From Clostridia bacterium (GTDB lineage Bacteria; Bacillota; Clostridia; Oscillospirales; CAG-272), in the NCBI GenBank assembly GCA_017415325.1, contig JAFQGY010000008.1:1-38612 (forward strand): 38,612 nucleotides of DNA, written 5' to 3'. Positions 16,951-24,518 of the stretch are shown piece after piece; the stretch's first letter is position 1; the number at the start of each line of letters is the position of its first letter. The notes under the pieces are model-generated. The model made no database searches, was not told the DNA's origin, and saw only the letters and a program-made list of their open reading frames with translations. A program made the position numbers and the translations under genes.

Positions 16951-16979
16951 TTGCGGAATCGCCCCCGCCGTGTTATAAT
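16951..16979 (+). promoter_or_regulatory. Promoter of apgM
   Basis: TTGCGG (16951-16956), 17-base spacer and TATAAT (16974-16979). Transcription should start near 16986. Confidence 0.75.
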
Positions 16980-16983
16980 ATTT

Positions 16984-17008
16984 GTATACTAAACTGGGGA
17001 TAGTATAC
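16984..17008 (+). repeat. Inverted repeat at the apgM transcription start
   Basis: GTATACT (16984-16990) and AGTATAC (17002-17008) are exact reverse complements separated by 11 bases, starting five bases after the -10 box. The spacing of about one and a half helical turns suits a dimeric regulator. A separate CCGGA/TCCGG hairpin (17039-17052) lies just before the ribosome binding site. Confidence 0.5.
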
Positions 17009-17069
17009 CCAAATTTCCCCTGACAAAACCAAAGAAAACCGGATTTTTCCGGCATATGGAGATATATCT

Positions 17070-18281
17070 ATGAAATATTTTGTTCTCATCCCCGACGGCA
17101 TGGCGGATAGACCGATCCCTGCCCTGGGCAATATGACTCCCATGGAAAAGGCTGACAAACCCGTGATGGACGCTCTGGCGGCAAAATCCCGCTGCGGCAC
17201 CGTACTGAACGTACCCAAGGGTATGGTTCCCGAAAGCGATACCGCAAACCTGGCCATCCTCTCCTATGATCCCAAGGTGTACTCCAAGGGCCGTTCTCCG
17301 CTGGAAGCCATGAGCCTTGGCCTGCATATGGATCCCGACGACACCGCCATCCGCTGCAATGTGGTGACCCTTTCCGAGGACACGAACGTTTACGAAGAAC
17401 GCACCATCATTGACCATTCCTCCGGTGACATCACCACCGAGGAAGCCGATGAACTGGTGAAGGCCCTGAACGAAGCGCTGCCCATGGAAGGCCGTATGCT
17501 CCACACCGGTGTCAGCTACCGCCACTGCATGATCTGGAAAAACGCCGATCCCACCTACAATTTCGACAGACCCCACGACCATCTGGGGCAGGTCATCGGT
17601 GACTTTCTGCCCAAAGCGGACAACGGCGGTGCACAGTTCCTGGAATTCATGAAAAAAGGCTGCGAAGTGCTGGAACACCATCCGGTAAACGAAGCCAGAC
17701 GGGCAAAGGGTCTTCGTCCCGCCAACTCCCCCTGGCTGTGGAGCCCCGGCAGAAAACCCGCCCTGCCCAGCTTTGCGGAAAAATGGGGTGTAAAGGGTGC
17801 TGTGGTATGCGCGGTTGACCTGATCAAGGGCATCGGTGTCTGTGCGGGCTGCGACATTTATTCCGTGGAAGGCGCCACCGGGAACTACTACACCAACTAC
17901 ACCGGCAAGGGGCAGGCCGCCATCAAGGCCTTTGCAGACGGACACGATTTCGTATATGTACATGTGGAAGCCCCCGACGAATGCGGACACCAGGGAGAAG
18001 CGGAACAGAAAGTGGACTCCATCGGTAAGATTGACGCAGAAGTGCTTGCTCCTGTGCTGGAATATCTGCGCTCCACCGGTGAGGACTTCAAGATCCTCTG
18101 CCTGCCCGACCATCCCACCCCCATCGAAATCCGTACCCACTCTCCCGAACCGGTACCCTTCTTCCTGTACGATTCCAGAGAAGAAAAGAACGGTACAAAG
18201 TTCACCGAAGCCTGCTGCGCCGCCATGGATGACTATGTTCCCGTGGGCAGCGAACTGCTGGGTGACGTGATTGAAAAGTGA
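17070..18281 (+). CDS. apgM: Cofactor-independent phosphoglycerate mutase, archaeal type
   Basis: A 403-residue enzyme of the alkaline-phosphatase superfamily that interconverts 3- and 2-phosphoglycerate in glycolysis without 2,3-bisphosphoglycerate. The N-terminus has the first metal motif LIPDGMADRP, the phosphoryl-carrying serine is Ser56 in GMVPESDTANL, and later metal ligands lie in VEAPDECGHQG and LPDHPTP. This archaeal-type (aPGAM) form is common in Clostridia. The ATG follows GGAGATATATCT. The gene has its own promoter with an inverted repeat at the start site and leads the long plus-strand run. Its TGA lies inside a short run of 7-nt repeats. The related homoserine-kinase-like group is a remote alternative; thrC lies further along, but the length and motifs favour the mutase. 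Confidence 0.88.
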   Translation: MKYFVLIPDGMADRPIPALGNMTPMEKADKPVMDALAAKSRCGTVLNVPKGMVPESDTANLAILSYDPKVYSKGRSPLEAMSLGLHMDPDDTAIRCNVVTLSEDTNVYEERTIIDHSSGDITTEEADELVKALNEALPMEGRMLHTGVSYRHCMIWKNADPTYNFDRPHDHLGQVIGDFLPKADNGGAQFLEFMKKGCEVLEHHPVNEARRAKGLRPANSPWLWSPGRKPALPSFAEKWGVKGAVVCAVDLIKGIGVCAGCDIYSVEGATGNYYTNYTGKGQAAIKAFADGHDFVYVHVEAPDECGHQGEAEQKVDSIGKIDAEVLAPVLEYLRSTGEDFKILCLPDHPTPIEIRTHSPEPVPFFLYDSREEKNGTKFTEACCAAMDDYVPVGSELLGDVIEK

Positions 18282-18294
18282 GAAGTAAAAAGTA
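18274..18294 (+). repeat. Three 7-nt tandem units at the apgM stop codon
   Basis: AAAAGTG, AGAAGTA and AAAAGTA follow one another (18274-18294), continuing into AAAC. The apgM TGA lies across the first two units. Confidence 0.6.
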
Positions 18295-18329
18295 AAACAG
18301 AAGAAATACACTGCAAGCAGGAGAAAACC

Positions 18330-18971
18330 ATGCAGGAAAACGAACTGAAAAACACCGGGACAGCCGCAGAGGAAGTGATTCCCCAGCCGTATGTGATGCA
18401 GGGCGGCAAAAAGCTGGCTGCTGAGATCTTTGAGATTCTGGAAATGCTGGCCTCCGTGACCATCTGTGTCATGCTGTGCTTTGCCTTTGTGGCCCGGCTG
18501 AACATCGTGGACGGTCATTCCATGGATCAGACGCTGGCCGACAAGCAGTATCTGGTGGTATCTGATGTACTCTACACCCCCGAAGCGGGAGACATTGTGG
18601 TGGTGCATGACATCACGGCCTCTCCCTATGATGCTCCCATCGTCAAGCGGGTCATCGCCACCGGCGGCCAGACTGTGGAAATCGACTTCAAGACCTGGAC
18701 GCTGACCGTGGACGGCACCGTAGTGGAGGAACCCTACCGGTATCTGAACCCCGAACTGGGGCTTCTGACCGCCAACTACAATATGGACGCCGAAGGGTGC
18801 TTCCGGGTGACTGTCCCCGAGGGCGAGATTTTCGTCATGGGAGACAACCGGAACGGCTCCGGCGACAGCAGACAGTATGCGCTGGGTACCATTGACGAAC
18901 GCTGTGTGGTAGGCCGGGCCTACTTCCGCATTTTCCCCATGGACACCTTCGGGACCCTGTGGGACAAATAA
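18330..18971 (+). CDS. lepB: Signal peptidase I
   Basis: A 213-residue type I signal peptidase that would cut signal peptides from exported proteins at the outer face of the membrane. There is an N-terminal cytoplasmic part, one membrane helix (about residues 37-57), the catalytic Ser64 in GHSMDQTL, the general-base Lys106 in IVKRVIA, and the late box MGDNRNGSGDSR. The usual SMxPTL motif reads SMDQTL, with glutamine where proline is normal, though the catalytic pair is intact. GCAGGAGAAAACC precedes the ATG. It follows apgM by 48 bases, with 7-nt repeats in between. Function is secure despite the substitution. Confidence 0.92.
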   Translation: MQENELKNTGTAAEEVIPQPYVMQGGKKLAAEIFEILEMLASVTICVMLCFAFVARLNIVDGHSMDQTLADKQYLVVSDVLYTPEAGDIVVVHDITASPYDAPIVKRVIATGGQTVEIDFKTWTLTVDGTVVEEPYRYLNPELGLLTANYNMDAEGCFRVTVPEGEIFVMGDNRNGSGDSRQYALGTIDERCVVGRAYFRIFPMDTFGTLWDK

Positions 18972-18973
18972 AT

Positions 18974-18994
18974 ACAGAAAACAGAATTCAGAAT
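18974..18994 (+). repeat. Three 7-nt tandem units after the lepB stop codon
   Basis: ACAGAAA, ACAGAAT and TCAGAAT lie end to end (18974-18994), beginning two bases after the lepB TAA. Unit length and copy number match the repeat at the apgM stop, although the unit sequence differs. Confidence 0.55.
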
Positions 18995-19043
18995 GGTCAA
19001 GGGAGACTGTATGCTCCGGTTCCGTTCTGAAAAGGAGAACAGT

Positions 19044-20015
19044 ATGCCTTCGCAGACTATACAGTGGTTCCCGGGACATATGGCGAAGACCCGCCGGCTG
19101 ATGAAAGAGAATCTGGCGCTGGTGGACATCGTCTTTGAACTGGTGGACGCACGCATTCCCCAAAGCTCCCGGAACCCCGAAATCGCCCAGCTGACGGAAG
19201 GGAAACCGGTGCTGACCATCCTGACCAAGTCTTCTCTGGCGGATCCTGCCGTGACAAAAGCATGGATGCAGCATTACTCCAACCAGAAGGACGGAAAATA
19301 CGTCATCGCCATCGACTGTGTCACCGGGGAAGGAATGAACCAGATTGAACCCATGGTGAAGAAAGCACTGGCGGAAAAGCTGCAGCGGTATGCCGACAAG
19401 GGCATGGCAGGACGGCGGATCAAGGCCATGATCGTGGGGATCCCCAATGTGGGCAAGTCTTCTCTGGTGAACCGGCTGTCCGGCGGCAAAAAGGCCCGTG
19501 TGGAAGACCGGCCGGGCGTTACCACCAACAAGCAGTGGGTCGCCATGAAAAACGGCATTGATCTGCTGGATATGCCCGGCGTGCTCTGGCCCAAGTTCGA
19601 CGACCAGCGCACCGGAGAAAATCTGGCTGTGACCGGTGCCATCCGGGACGGGATTCTGGACATCGAAACACTGGCGGGCATTCTCTGCTCCCGGCTGTAC
19701 GAAAACGCCACCGACCTGTTCTGTACCCGGTACAAGCTGGACAAAAACAAACTGACAGACGCCAAGCCCCATGAACTGCTGGAAGCCGTTGCCCGGAAGA
19801 GAGGTTTTCTGATCTCCGGCGGCGAGCTGGACACCGAACGGGCGGCGATCATTGTACTGGATGAATTCCGCGGTGCCAAAATCGGCAGAATTTCGCTGGA
19901 AAAGCCTCCTGCGGCGGAAAAGAAACCCGCAGAAGCCAAAGCCATTCCGGCAGAAGAAAAAACTGCGGAACGCCCCACGGAAGCAGCCGATGCCCCGGAG
20001 GAATCCCATGATTGA
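19044..20015 (+). CDS. rbgA: Ribosome biogenesis GTPase RbgA (YlqF)
   Basis: A 323-residue circularly permuted GTPase that assists late assembly of the 50S subunit. The motif order is permuted as expected: N-terminal QWFPGHMAKTRR, DARIPQSSRNP, the G4-position TKSSL near residue 61, then G1 GIPNVGKSS near 131-139, G2 GVTT, and G3 DMPG near 176. The G4 motif reads TKSS where NKxD is usual, a change worth noting. A C-terminal tail of about 40 residues rich in Ala, Glu, Lys and Pro looks disordered. ATG at 19044 with AAAGGAG upstream; an earlier in-frame ATG at 18993 has no good binding site. The 3' end overlaps rnhB by eight bases, as in the usual rbgA-rnhB pair. Confidence 0.93.
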   Translation: MPSQTIQWFPGHMAKTRRLMKENLALVDIVFELVDARIPQSSRNPEIAQLTEGKPVLTILTKSSLADPAVTKAWMQHYSNQKDGKYVIAIDCVTGEGMNQIEPMVKKALAEKLQRYADKGMAGRRIKAMIVGIPNVGKSSLVNRLSGGKKARVEDRPGVTTNKQWVAMKNGIDLLDMPGVLWPKFDDQRTGENLAVTGAIRDGILDIETLAGILCSRLYENATDLFCTRYKLDKNKLTDAKPHELLEAVARKRGFLISGGELDTERAAIIVLDEFRGAKIGRISLEKPPAAEKKPAEAKAIPAEEKTAERPTEAADAPEESHD

Positions 20016-20658
20016 CGCCGCATTTGACCAGTCCTTCCGGGACAAAGGATACACCCTGCTCTGCGGTGTGGACGAAGCCGGACGCGGGCCTCTGGCAGGG
20101 CCTGTGGTTGCCGGAGCGTGTATTCTGGATCCGGCCCATCCCATTGCCGGACTGGATGACTCCAAGAAGCTGACCGAAAAGAAACGGGATCTGCTCTTTG
20201 ACGAGATCACAGCCCATGCGCTCCACTGGGGCATCGGAACCGCCTCACCTGAAGAGATCGATTCCATCAATATACTCAATGCCGCCCTGCTGGCCATGCG
20301 CCGTGCCATTGATGCCATGGGGGTCCCCCCGGACTATCTCCTGATCGACGGCAACCAGACCAGAGGATTCACCCTCCCCTGCACCGCCGTAGTCCACGGA
20401 GACGCCACATCCTCCTCCATTGCCGCCGCCTCCATTCTGGCCAAGGTGACCCGTGACCGGATGTGCGCCGACATGGAACGGGAGTACCCCGGATACGGTT
20501 TTGCCGGACACAAGGGATACCCTACCAAGGCCCATAAGCTGGCAGTCTACCGTCTCGGCCCCTCTCCCATCCACCGGAAGTCCTTCCTTGGGTTTCTGGA
20601 AAAGGACAGAGAGAAGCTGGCTCTGTGGGATGCGGAAGCGGCAGAAACAGAAGCATGA
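20008..20658 (+). CDS. rnhB: Ribonuclease HII
   Basis: A 216-residue RNase HII that removes ribonucleotides and RNA primers from DNA-RNA hybrids. The catalytic acids are visible: Asp22 and Glu23 in GVDEAGRGPLAGPV, a third Asp in LLIDGN near residue 115, and a fourth in KVTRDRM. The start at 20008 follows GGAGGAATCCC and lies inside the end of rbgA; the frame also extends upstream through rbgA, but only the later ATG gives the family N-terminus. The stop overlaps the yraN start by ATGA, indicating translational coupling. Length is typical. Confidence 0.95.
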   Translation: MIDAAFDQSFRDKGYTLLCGVDEAGRGPLAGPVVAGACILDPAHPIAGLDDSKKLTEKKRDLLFDEITAHALHWGIGTASPEEIDSINILNAALLAMRRAIDAMGVPPDYLLIDGNQTRGFTLPCTAVVHGDATSSSIAAASILAKVTRDRMCADMEREYPGYGFAGHKGYPTKAHKLAVYRLGPSPIHRKSFLGFLEKDREKLALWDAEAAETEA

Positions 20659-21110
20659 CCGATACACCGAAAAAGCCAAACACCCGCACCATCGGCCGGT
20701 ATGGGGAAGACGCCGCCTGTGCCTATCTGGAACAGCAGGGATACCGGATTGTGGGACGGAATGTTTATGCGGGCGGATGTGAAGCGGACATTCTGGCGGA
20801 AAACGACACCTATTTCGTCTTCGCAGAAGTCAAGACCCGCCGGGAATATCCTGCCACCCCTGACAGATTCGGCCGCCCTGCCAATGCGGTGACGGAAACC
20901 AAGCGTACCCATATGCTGACCATGGCAAAGGCGTATCTCCGTGAGCATCCGGAAGTGCTGGCCTCCCGTTCCCCCCGTCTGGATGTGATTGAGGTATACC
21001 TCTCCCCTGCCGCCGTCCCCGACTCCCCCGATGCCGTACTGGCTGTGGAACATTTTCCGGATGCGGTGAGAGAAAAGCCCAACTATGCCCGGGTGCGGAA
21101 GAAATACTGA
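20655..21110 (+). CDS. yraN: YraN family (UPF0102) putative endonuclease
   Basis: A 151-residue member of the YraN/UPF0102 family, which has a restriction-endonuclease-like fold similar to Holliday-junction resolvases. The helix GRYGEDAACAYLEQQGY is followed by the core EADILAENDTYFVFAEVKTRR, holding the usual D and E-x-K catalytic pattern. It commonly follows rnhB in Firmicutes, as here, with an ATGA overlap. It likely acts in DNA repair or recombination; activity has rarely been shown directly. The C-terminus is slightly extended. The frame opens at 20625, but the ATG at 20655 matches the family N-terminus. Confidence 0.88.
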   Translation: MTDTPKKPNTRTIGRYGEDAACAYLEQQGYRIVGRNVYAGGCEADILAENDTYFVFAEVKTRREYPATPDRFGRPANAVTETKRTHMLTMAKAYLREHPEVLASRSPRLDVIEVYLSPAAVPDSPDAVLAVEHFPDAVREKPNYARVRKKY

Positions 21111-21148
21111 AACCAAATCCTGAACATTATTATAAGGAACAGACACAT

Positions 21149-22075
21149 ATGAACATGTTTGACCTGCACTGTGACACGGCACTGGAGCTGTACCGACACA
21201 AGTATTCTCTGGCAGATGCGCCCTGTGCCGTTTCGCTTGCAAAAGCTGCCGGGTATGACCGGTATGTACAGATGATGGCCGTATTCACCGATACACGACT
21301 GGATGATGAAGCGGGCTGGCAGCAGTTCTTTGCGGTCCGGGAAAATCTGCTGAACGAATGCGAAACCCACGCCGTTCCCCTCTGCCGCAATGGTGTGGAA
21401 CTGGGGGATACCCTGCGGTTCACCGAAACCAAGAATGCATTCCTGCTGACAGTGGAAGACGCCCGGATCCTGGCCGGAAAAATCGAACGGCTGGAAGAGC
21501 TGCACCGTGCCGGGGTTTCCGTCATCACCCCTCTCTGGGGTGGACTGACCTGCATCGGCGGTTCCCACAATACCGGCGAAGGGCTCTCCGATTTCGGCAA
21601 GGCTGTGGTATCCGGCTGCTTTGATCTGGGCATCGCCGTGGACCTGTCTCATGCCTCCACCAGATCCGCCGATGACATTTTTGACATTGCCGAAGCGAAA
21701 AACGGCCGGGTGCTGGCAACCCATTCCAACGCATACACCCTCTGCCGCCACTCCCGGAACCTGACCGACGACAGACTCCGCAGACTTTCTGCCCTTGGCG
21801 GGATTGTGGGCGTGAATCTGTACGTACGGTTCCTGTCCGAAACAGACGACTGCACCATGGACGATGTCCTGCGGCATATCGAATATCTGGCGGAAGTTGC
21901 CGGAGAAGACCATGTGGCGCTCGGTGCGGACTGGGACGGTGCCGATGTACCGGAAGAGCTGTCCGATATTTCCTGCATGACCAGGCTGATTCCGCTGCTT
22001 ACGGAAAAAGGGTATTCCGAAACCTTCCTGGACAAGCTGTTCTTCGGCAATGCCCTGCGCTTTATGACAAACTGA
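21149..22075 (+). CDS. Membrane-dipeptidase family (M19) peptidase
   Basis: A 308-residue zinc dipeptidase of the renal dipeptidase (M19) type with a TIM-barrel fold. The expected binuclear metal ligands are present: His7 and Asp9 in DLHCDT, bridging Glu103 in LLTVEDA, His168 in VDLSHAS and His192 in LATHSN. There is no signal peptide, so it should be cytoplasmic, where it could hydrolyse dipeptides, including those with D-residues at the C-terminus. AAGGAAC precedes the ATG. It follows yraN by 38 bases and precedes thrC by 78 bases. Substrate is not evident. Confidence 0.9.
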   Translation: MNMFDLHCDTALELYRHKYSLADAPCAVSLAKAAGYDRYVQMMAVFTDTRLDDEAGWQQFFAVRENLLNECETHAVPLCRNGVELGDTLRFTETKNAFLLTVEDARILAGKIERLEELHRAGVSVITPLWGGLTCIGGSHNTGEGLSDFGKAVVSGCFDLGIAVDLSHASTRSADDIFDIAEAKNGRVLATHSNAYTLCRHSRNLTDDRLRRLSALGGIVGVNLYVRFLSETDDCTMDDVLRHIEYLAEVAGEDHVALGADWDGADVPEELSDISCMTRLIPLLTEKGYSETFLDKLFFGNALRFMTN

Positions 22076-22153
22076 TCTGCGAAAACTTTCTTTTCCGTCA
22101 TCCCTGTCGGAGAAGTTCCTACATTATATCAAACCCAAGAAAAGAGAAACATC

Positions 22154-23638
22154 ATGAAATACGTTAGTACAAGAGATACTTCTGCCACTCCCGCTGCCGT
22201 ATCCGCTGCCGAAGCCATCAAAAAAGGCCTGGCACCGGATGGCGGTCTGTACATTCCCGCAGGCGTGCCCAAACTGACCCATGGGGATATGGAAGCCCTG
22301 CTTTCCAAGTCCTATGACGAAAGAGCGGCGTACATCCTTTCCATGTTCTTAGACGACTACGACAGCGATGCTCTGGCGGCAGACTGCAGAACCGCATACG
22401 GCGAAGAACGGTTCCCCGGCGGTGCGGCTCCTCTGCACAAAATTGACGACACCGACTATTCTCTGGAACTGTGGCACGGTCCCACCAGTGCGTTCAAGGA
22501 TATGGCCCTGCAGATTATGCCCCGGCTGCTTTCCCGCGCCCTGAAGATGACCGGCGAAGAAAAAACCGCATACATTCTGGTAGCCACCAGCGGCGACACC
22601 GGCAAGGCTGCGCTGGAAGGCTATAAGGACGTGGACGGCATCAAGATGGCTGTGTTTTACCCCGACGAAGGGGTCAGCCCCATGCAGAAGCGGCAGATGG
22701 CCACCCAGGAAGGCTCCAACGTATACGTTACCGCTGTGGAAGGCAACTTTGACGATGCCCAGTCCGGCGTGAAGAAGATCTTCGGGGACAAGGCTCTGGC
22801 GGAAAAGGCAAACGAAGCAGGCTTCTTCTTCTCCAGTGCCAACTCCATCAACTGGGGCCGTCTGGTACCGCAGATTGTGTATTACATCTCCGCCTACTGT
22901 GATCTGGTGAAGTCCGGGGACATTGCAAGCGGTGACGAAATTCTGGTATGCGTACCCACCGGCAACTTCGGGAACATCTTTGCGGCGTACATTGCCCGTG
23001 AAATGGGTCTGCCCATCGGCCGGCTGATCTGCGCATCCAACGCCAACAATGTGCTGACAGACTTCATAAACACCGGCGTATACGACAGAACAAGAGAGTT
23101 CCACAAGACCATGTCTCCCTCCATGGACATCCTGATCTCTTCCAATCTGGAACGGCTGCTGTACCGTCTCTGCGGCCCTGCTGCCACGGCGGATCTGATG
23201 GCTGCCCTGAACAGCGAAGGCAAGTATTCCCTGCCGGAAGATACCATGAACAAGCTGCGGGATGTATTCTCCGGCTACTGGCTGGACGAAACAGAAACCG
23301 CCGCTGTGATCCGGGATACCTTCGAGAACAACAAGTATCTGGTGGACACCCACACCGCCGTTGGTCTGGGCTGTCTGCGGAAGTACCGTGCCGAAACCGG
23401 TGACACCCGCCGTGCCGTTCTGGCATCCACCGCAAGCCCCTACAAGTTTGCCGCCGATGTATGCGCTTCTCTGGGCATTCCCGCAGAGGACAGCGACATT
23501 ACAGGCCTGCTGAACGCACTGTCTGCCGCTACCGGTACCGAAATTCCCGCGCCTCTGGCCTCTGTACTGACCAAAGAAGTACGCTTCACCGATGTGGTAA
23601 AGCCGGCAGATATGGCGAAAGTGCCCTTTGAGCACTGA
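22154..23638 (+). CDS. thrC: Threonine synthase
   Basis: A 494-residue PLP enzyme that converts O-phosphohomoserine to threonine. The N-terminal signature STRDTSATPAAVSAAEAIKK is typical of the long bacterial/fungal form. The PLP-binding lysine is Lys115 in GPTSAFKDMALQ, and a phosphate-binding loop VPTGNFGNI is present near residue 270. Homoserine dehydrogenase and kinase genes are not in the window. The 78-base spacer before it shows a weak AAAGAG binding site and no T-box or other leader that I can recognise. Its stop overlaps the next start by one base (TGATG). Confidence 0.95.
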   Translation: MKYVSTRDTSATPAAVSAAEAIKKGLAPDGGLYIPAGVPKLTHGDMEALLSKSYDERAAYILSMFLDDYDSDALAADCRTAYGEERFPGGAAPLHKIDDTDYSLELWHGPTSAFKDMALQIMPRLLSRALKMTGEEKTAYILVATSGDTGKAALEGYKDVDGIKMAVFYPDEGVSPMQKRQMATQEGSNVYVTAVEGNFDDAQSGVKKIFGDKALAEKANEAGFFFSSANSINWGRLVPQIVYYISAYCDLVKSGDIASGDEILVCVPTGNFGNIFAAYIAREMGLPIGRLICASNANNVLTDFINTGVYDRTREFHKTMSPSMDILISSNLERLLYRLCGPAATADLMAALNSEGKYSLPEDTMNKLRDVFSGYWLDETETAAVIRDTFENNKYLVDTHTAVGLGCLRKYRAETGDTRRAVLASTASPYKFAADVCASLGIPAEDSDITGLLNALSAATGTEIPAPLASVLTKEVRFTDVVKPADMAKVPFEH

Positions 23639-24360
23639 TGTCCGTCTTTTCCATTGCGGATCTGCACCTGTCCGGCTCTGTGCCCAAGTCCATGGAGGTC
23701 TTCGGCCGGCGCTGGACGGGATATACGGAAAAAATAGAAAAACGCTGGCGTGCGGTGGTGACCGATGCCGATACGGTGGTGATCCCCGGGGATATCTCCT
23801 GGGCCATGACCCTGCCGGAAGCAGAGGCGGATTTCCGGTTTTTGGCGTCTCTGCCGGGGAAAAAGCTCCTGGGCAAGGGCAACCACGATTTCTGGTGGAC
23901 AACCGCAAAGAAGATGCATGCGTTTCTGGATTCCATCGGCGTCACGGGCATTGATTTTCTCTACAACAACGCCTTCCGGGTGGAGGACAGGATCGTCTGC
24001 GGTACCCGGGGCTGGTTCGTGGAGGAAGGGAAACAAAGTTCCGTGAACCCGGTGGATTATGCAAAGCTGGTGAACAGAGAAGCGATCCGGCTGGAGCTGT
24101 GCATCACGGAAGCGGAAAAACTCCGTCTGGCGGATGAGGAGATTCTGGTGTATCTGCACTTCCCGCCGGTCTTCGGTTCCTTTGTGTGCCGGGAATTTGT
24201 GGAAGTCCTGCGCTCCCACGGGATCCGGCGGTGTTTCTACGGACACATCCACGGAAACTACACACTGGATCCGGTACAGGAATACGAAGGGATCCAGTTC
24301 CGCATCATCTCCGCCGATTATCTGGATTTTATCCCGCTGTATACACCATCGGAACGATGA
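23638..24360 (+). CDS. Calcineurin-like metallophosphoesterase
   Basis: A 240-residue metallophosphoesterase with the complete dimetal motif set: D8-x-H10 in SIADLHLSG, GD in VIPGDISW, GNHD in LGKGNHDFWW, the later histidine in YLHFPPV, and GHIH in FYGHIHGNY. The family hydrolyses phosphate mono- and diesters, and this short cytoplasmic form (YkuE/YaeI-like size) has no signal peptide. The ATG overlaps the thrC stop, so it is co-translated. Natural substrate is unknown. Confidence 0.88.
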   Translation: MSVFSIADLHLSGSVPKSMEVFGRRWTGYTEKIEKRWRAVVTDADTVVIPGDISWAMTLPEAEADFRFLASLPGKKLLGKGNHDFWWTTAKKMHAFLDSIGVTGIDFLYNNAFRVEDRIVCGTRGWFVEEGKQSSVNPVDYAKLVNREAIRLELCITEAEKLRLADEEILVYLHFPPVFGSFVCREFVEVLRSHGIRRCFYGHIHGNYTLDPVQEYEGIQFRIISADYLDFIPLYTPSER

Positions 24361-24372
24361 AAACGGCCGGTT

Positions 24373-24390
24373 CCGGAAAAATCCGGTTAT
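24373..24390 (+). terminator. Weak terminator before tig
   Basis: CCGGA (24373-24377), loop AAAA, TCCGG (24382-24386), then TTATTTT. The stem has only five pairs, so termination may be partial. Confidence 0.45.
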
Positions 24391-24439
24391 TTTACCAGAA
24401 ACATTTACATTTTTTTCAAATACTTTTCGCTTTTCTGCA

Positions 24440-24468
24440 TTGACATCTGTGTCAAAAAATTGTACAAT
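24440..24468 (+). promoter_or_regulatory. Promoter of tig
   Basis: A perfect TTGACA (24440-24445), 17-base spacer and TACAAT (24463-24468), consistent with strong expression of trigger factor. Confidence 0.85.
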
Positions 24469-24518
24469 GTAAAAAGCTATGTAAAACTGTATCTATTTCA
24501 TTTGGAGGAACAAAAACC

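Noticed and set aside
16989..20318. An open frame of over 1,100 codons on the minus strand opposite apgM, lepB, rbgA and rnhB
   Set aside because: It is antisense to four well-recognised genes, and its protein is rich in Gly, His, Gln and Val without domains. Biased codon use of the real genes leaves the opposite frame free of stops.
22076..22153. Possible T-box or amino-acid riboswitch before thrC
   Set aside because: The spacer is only 78 bases and lacks a T-box sequence, long stems or a terminator/antiterminator pair.
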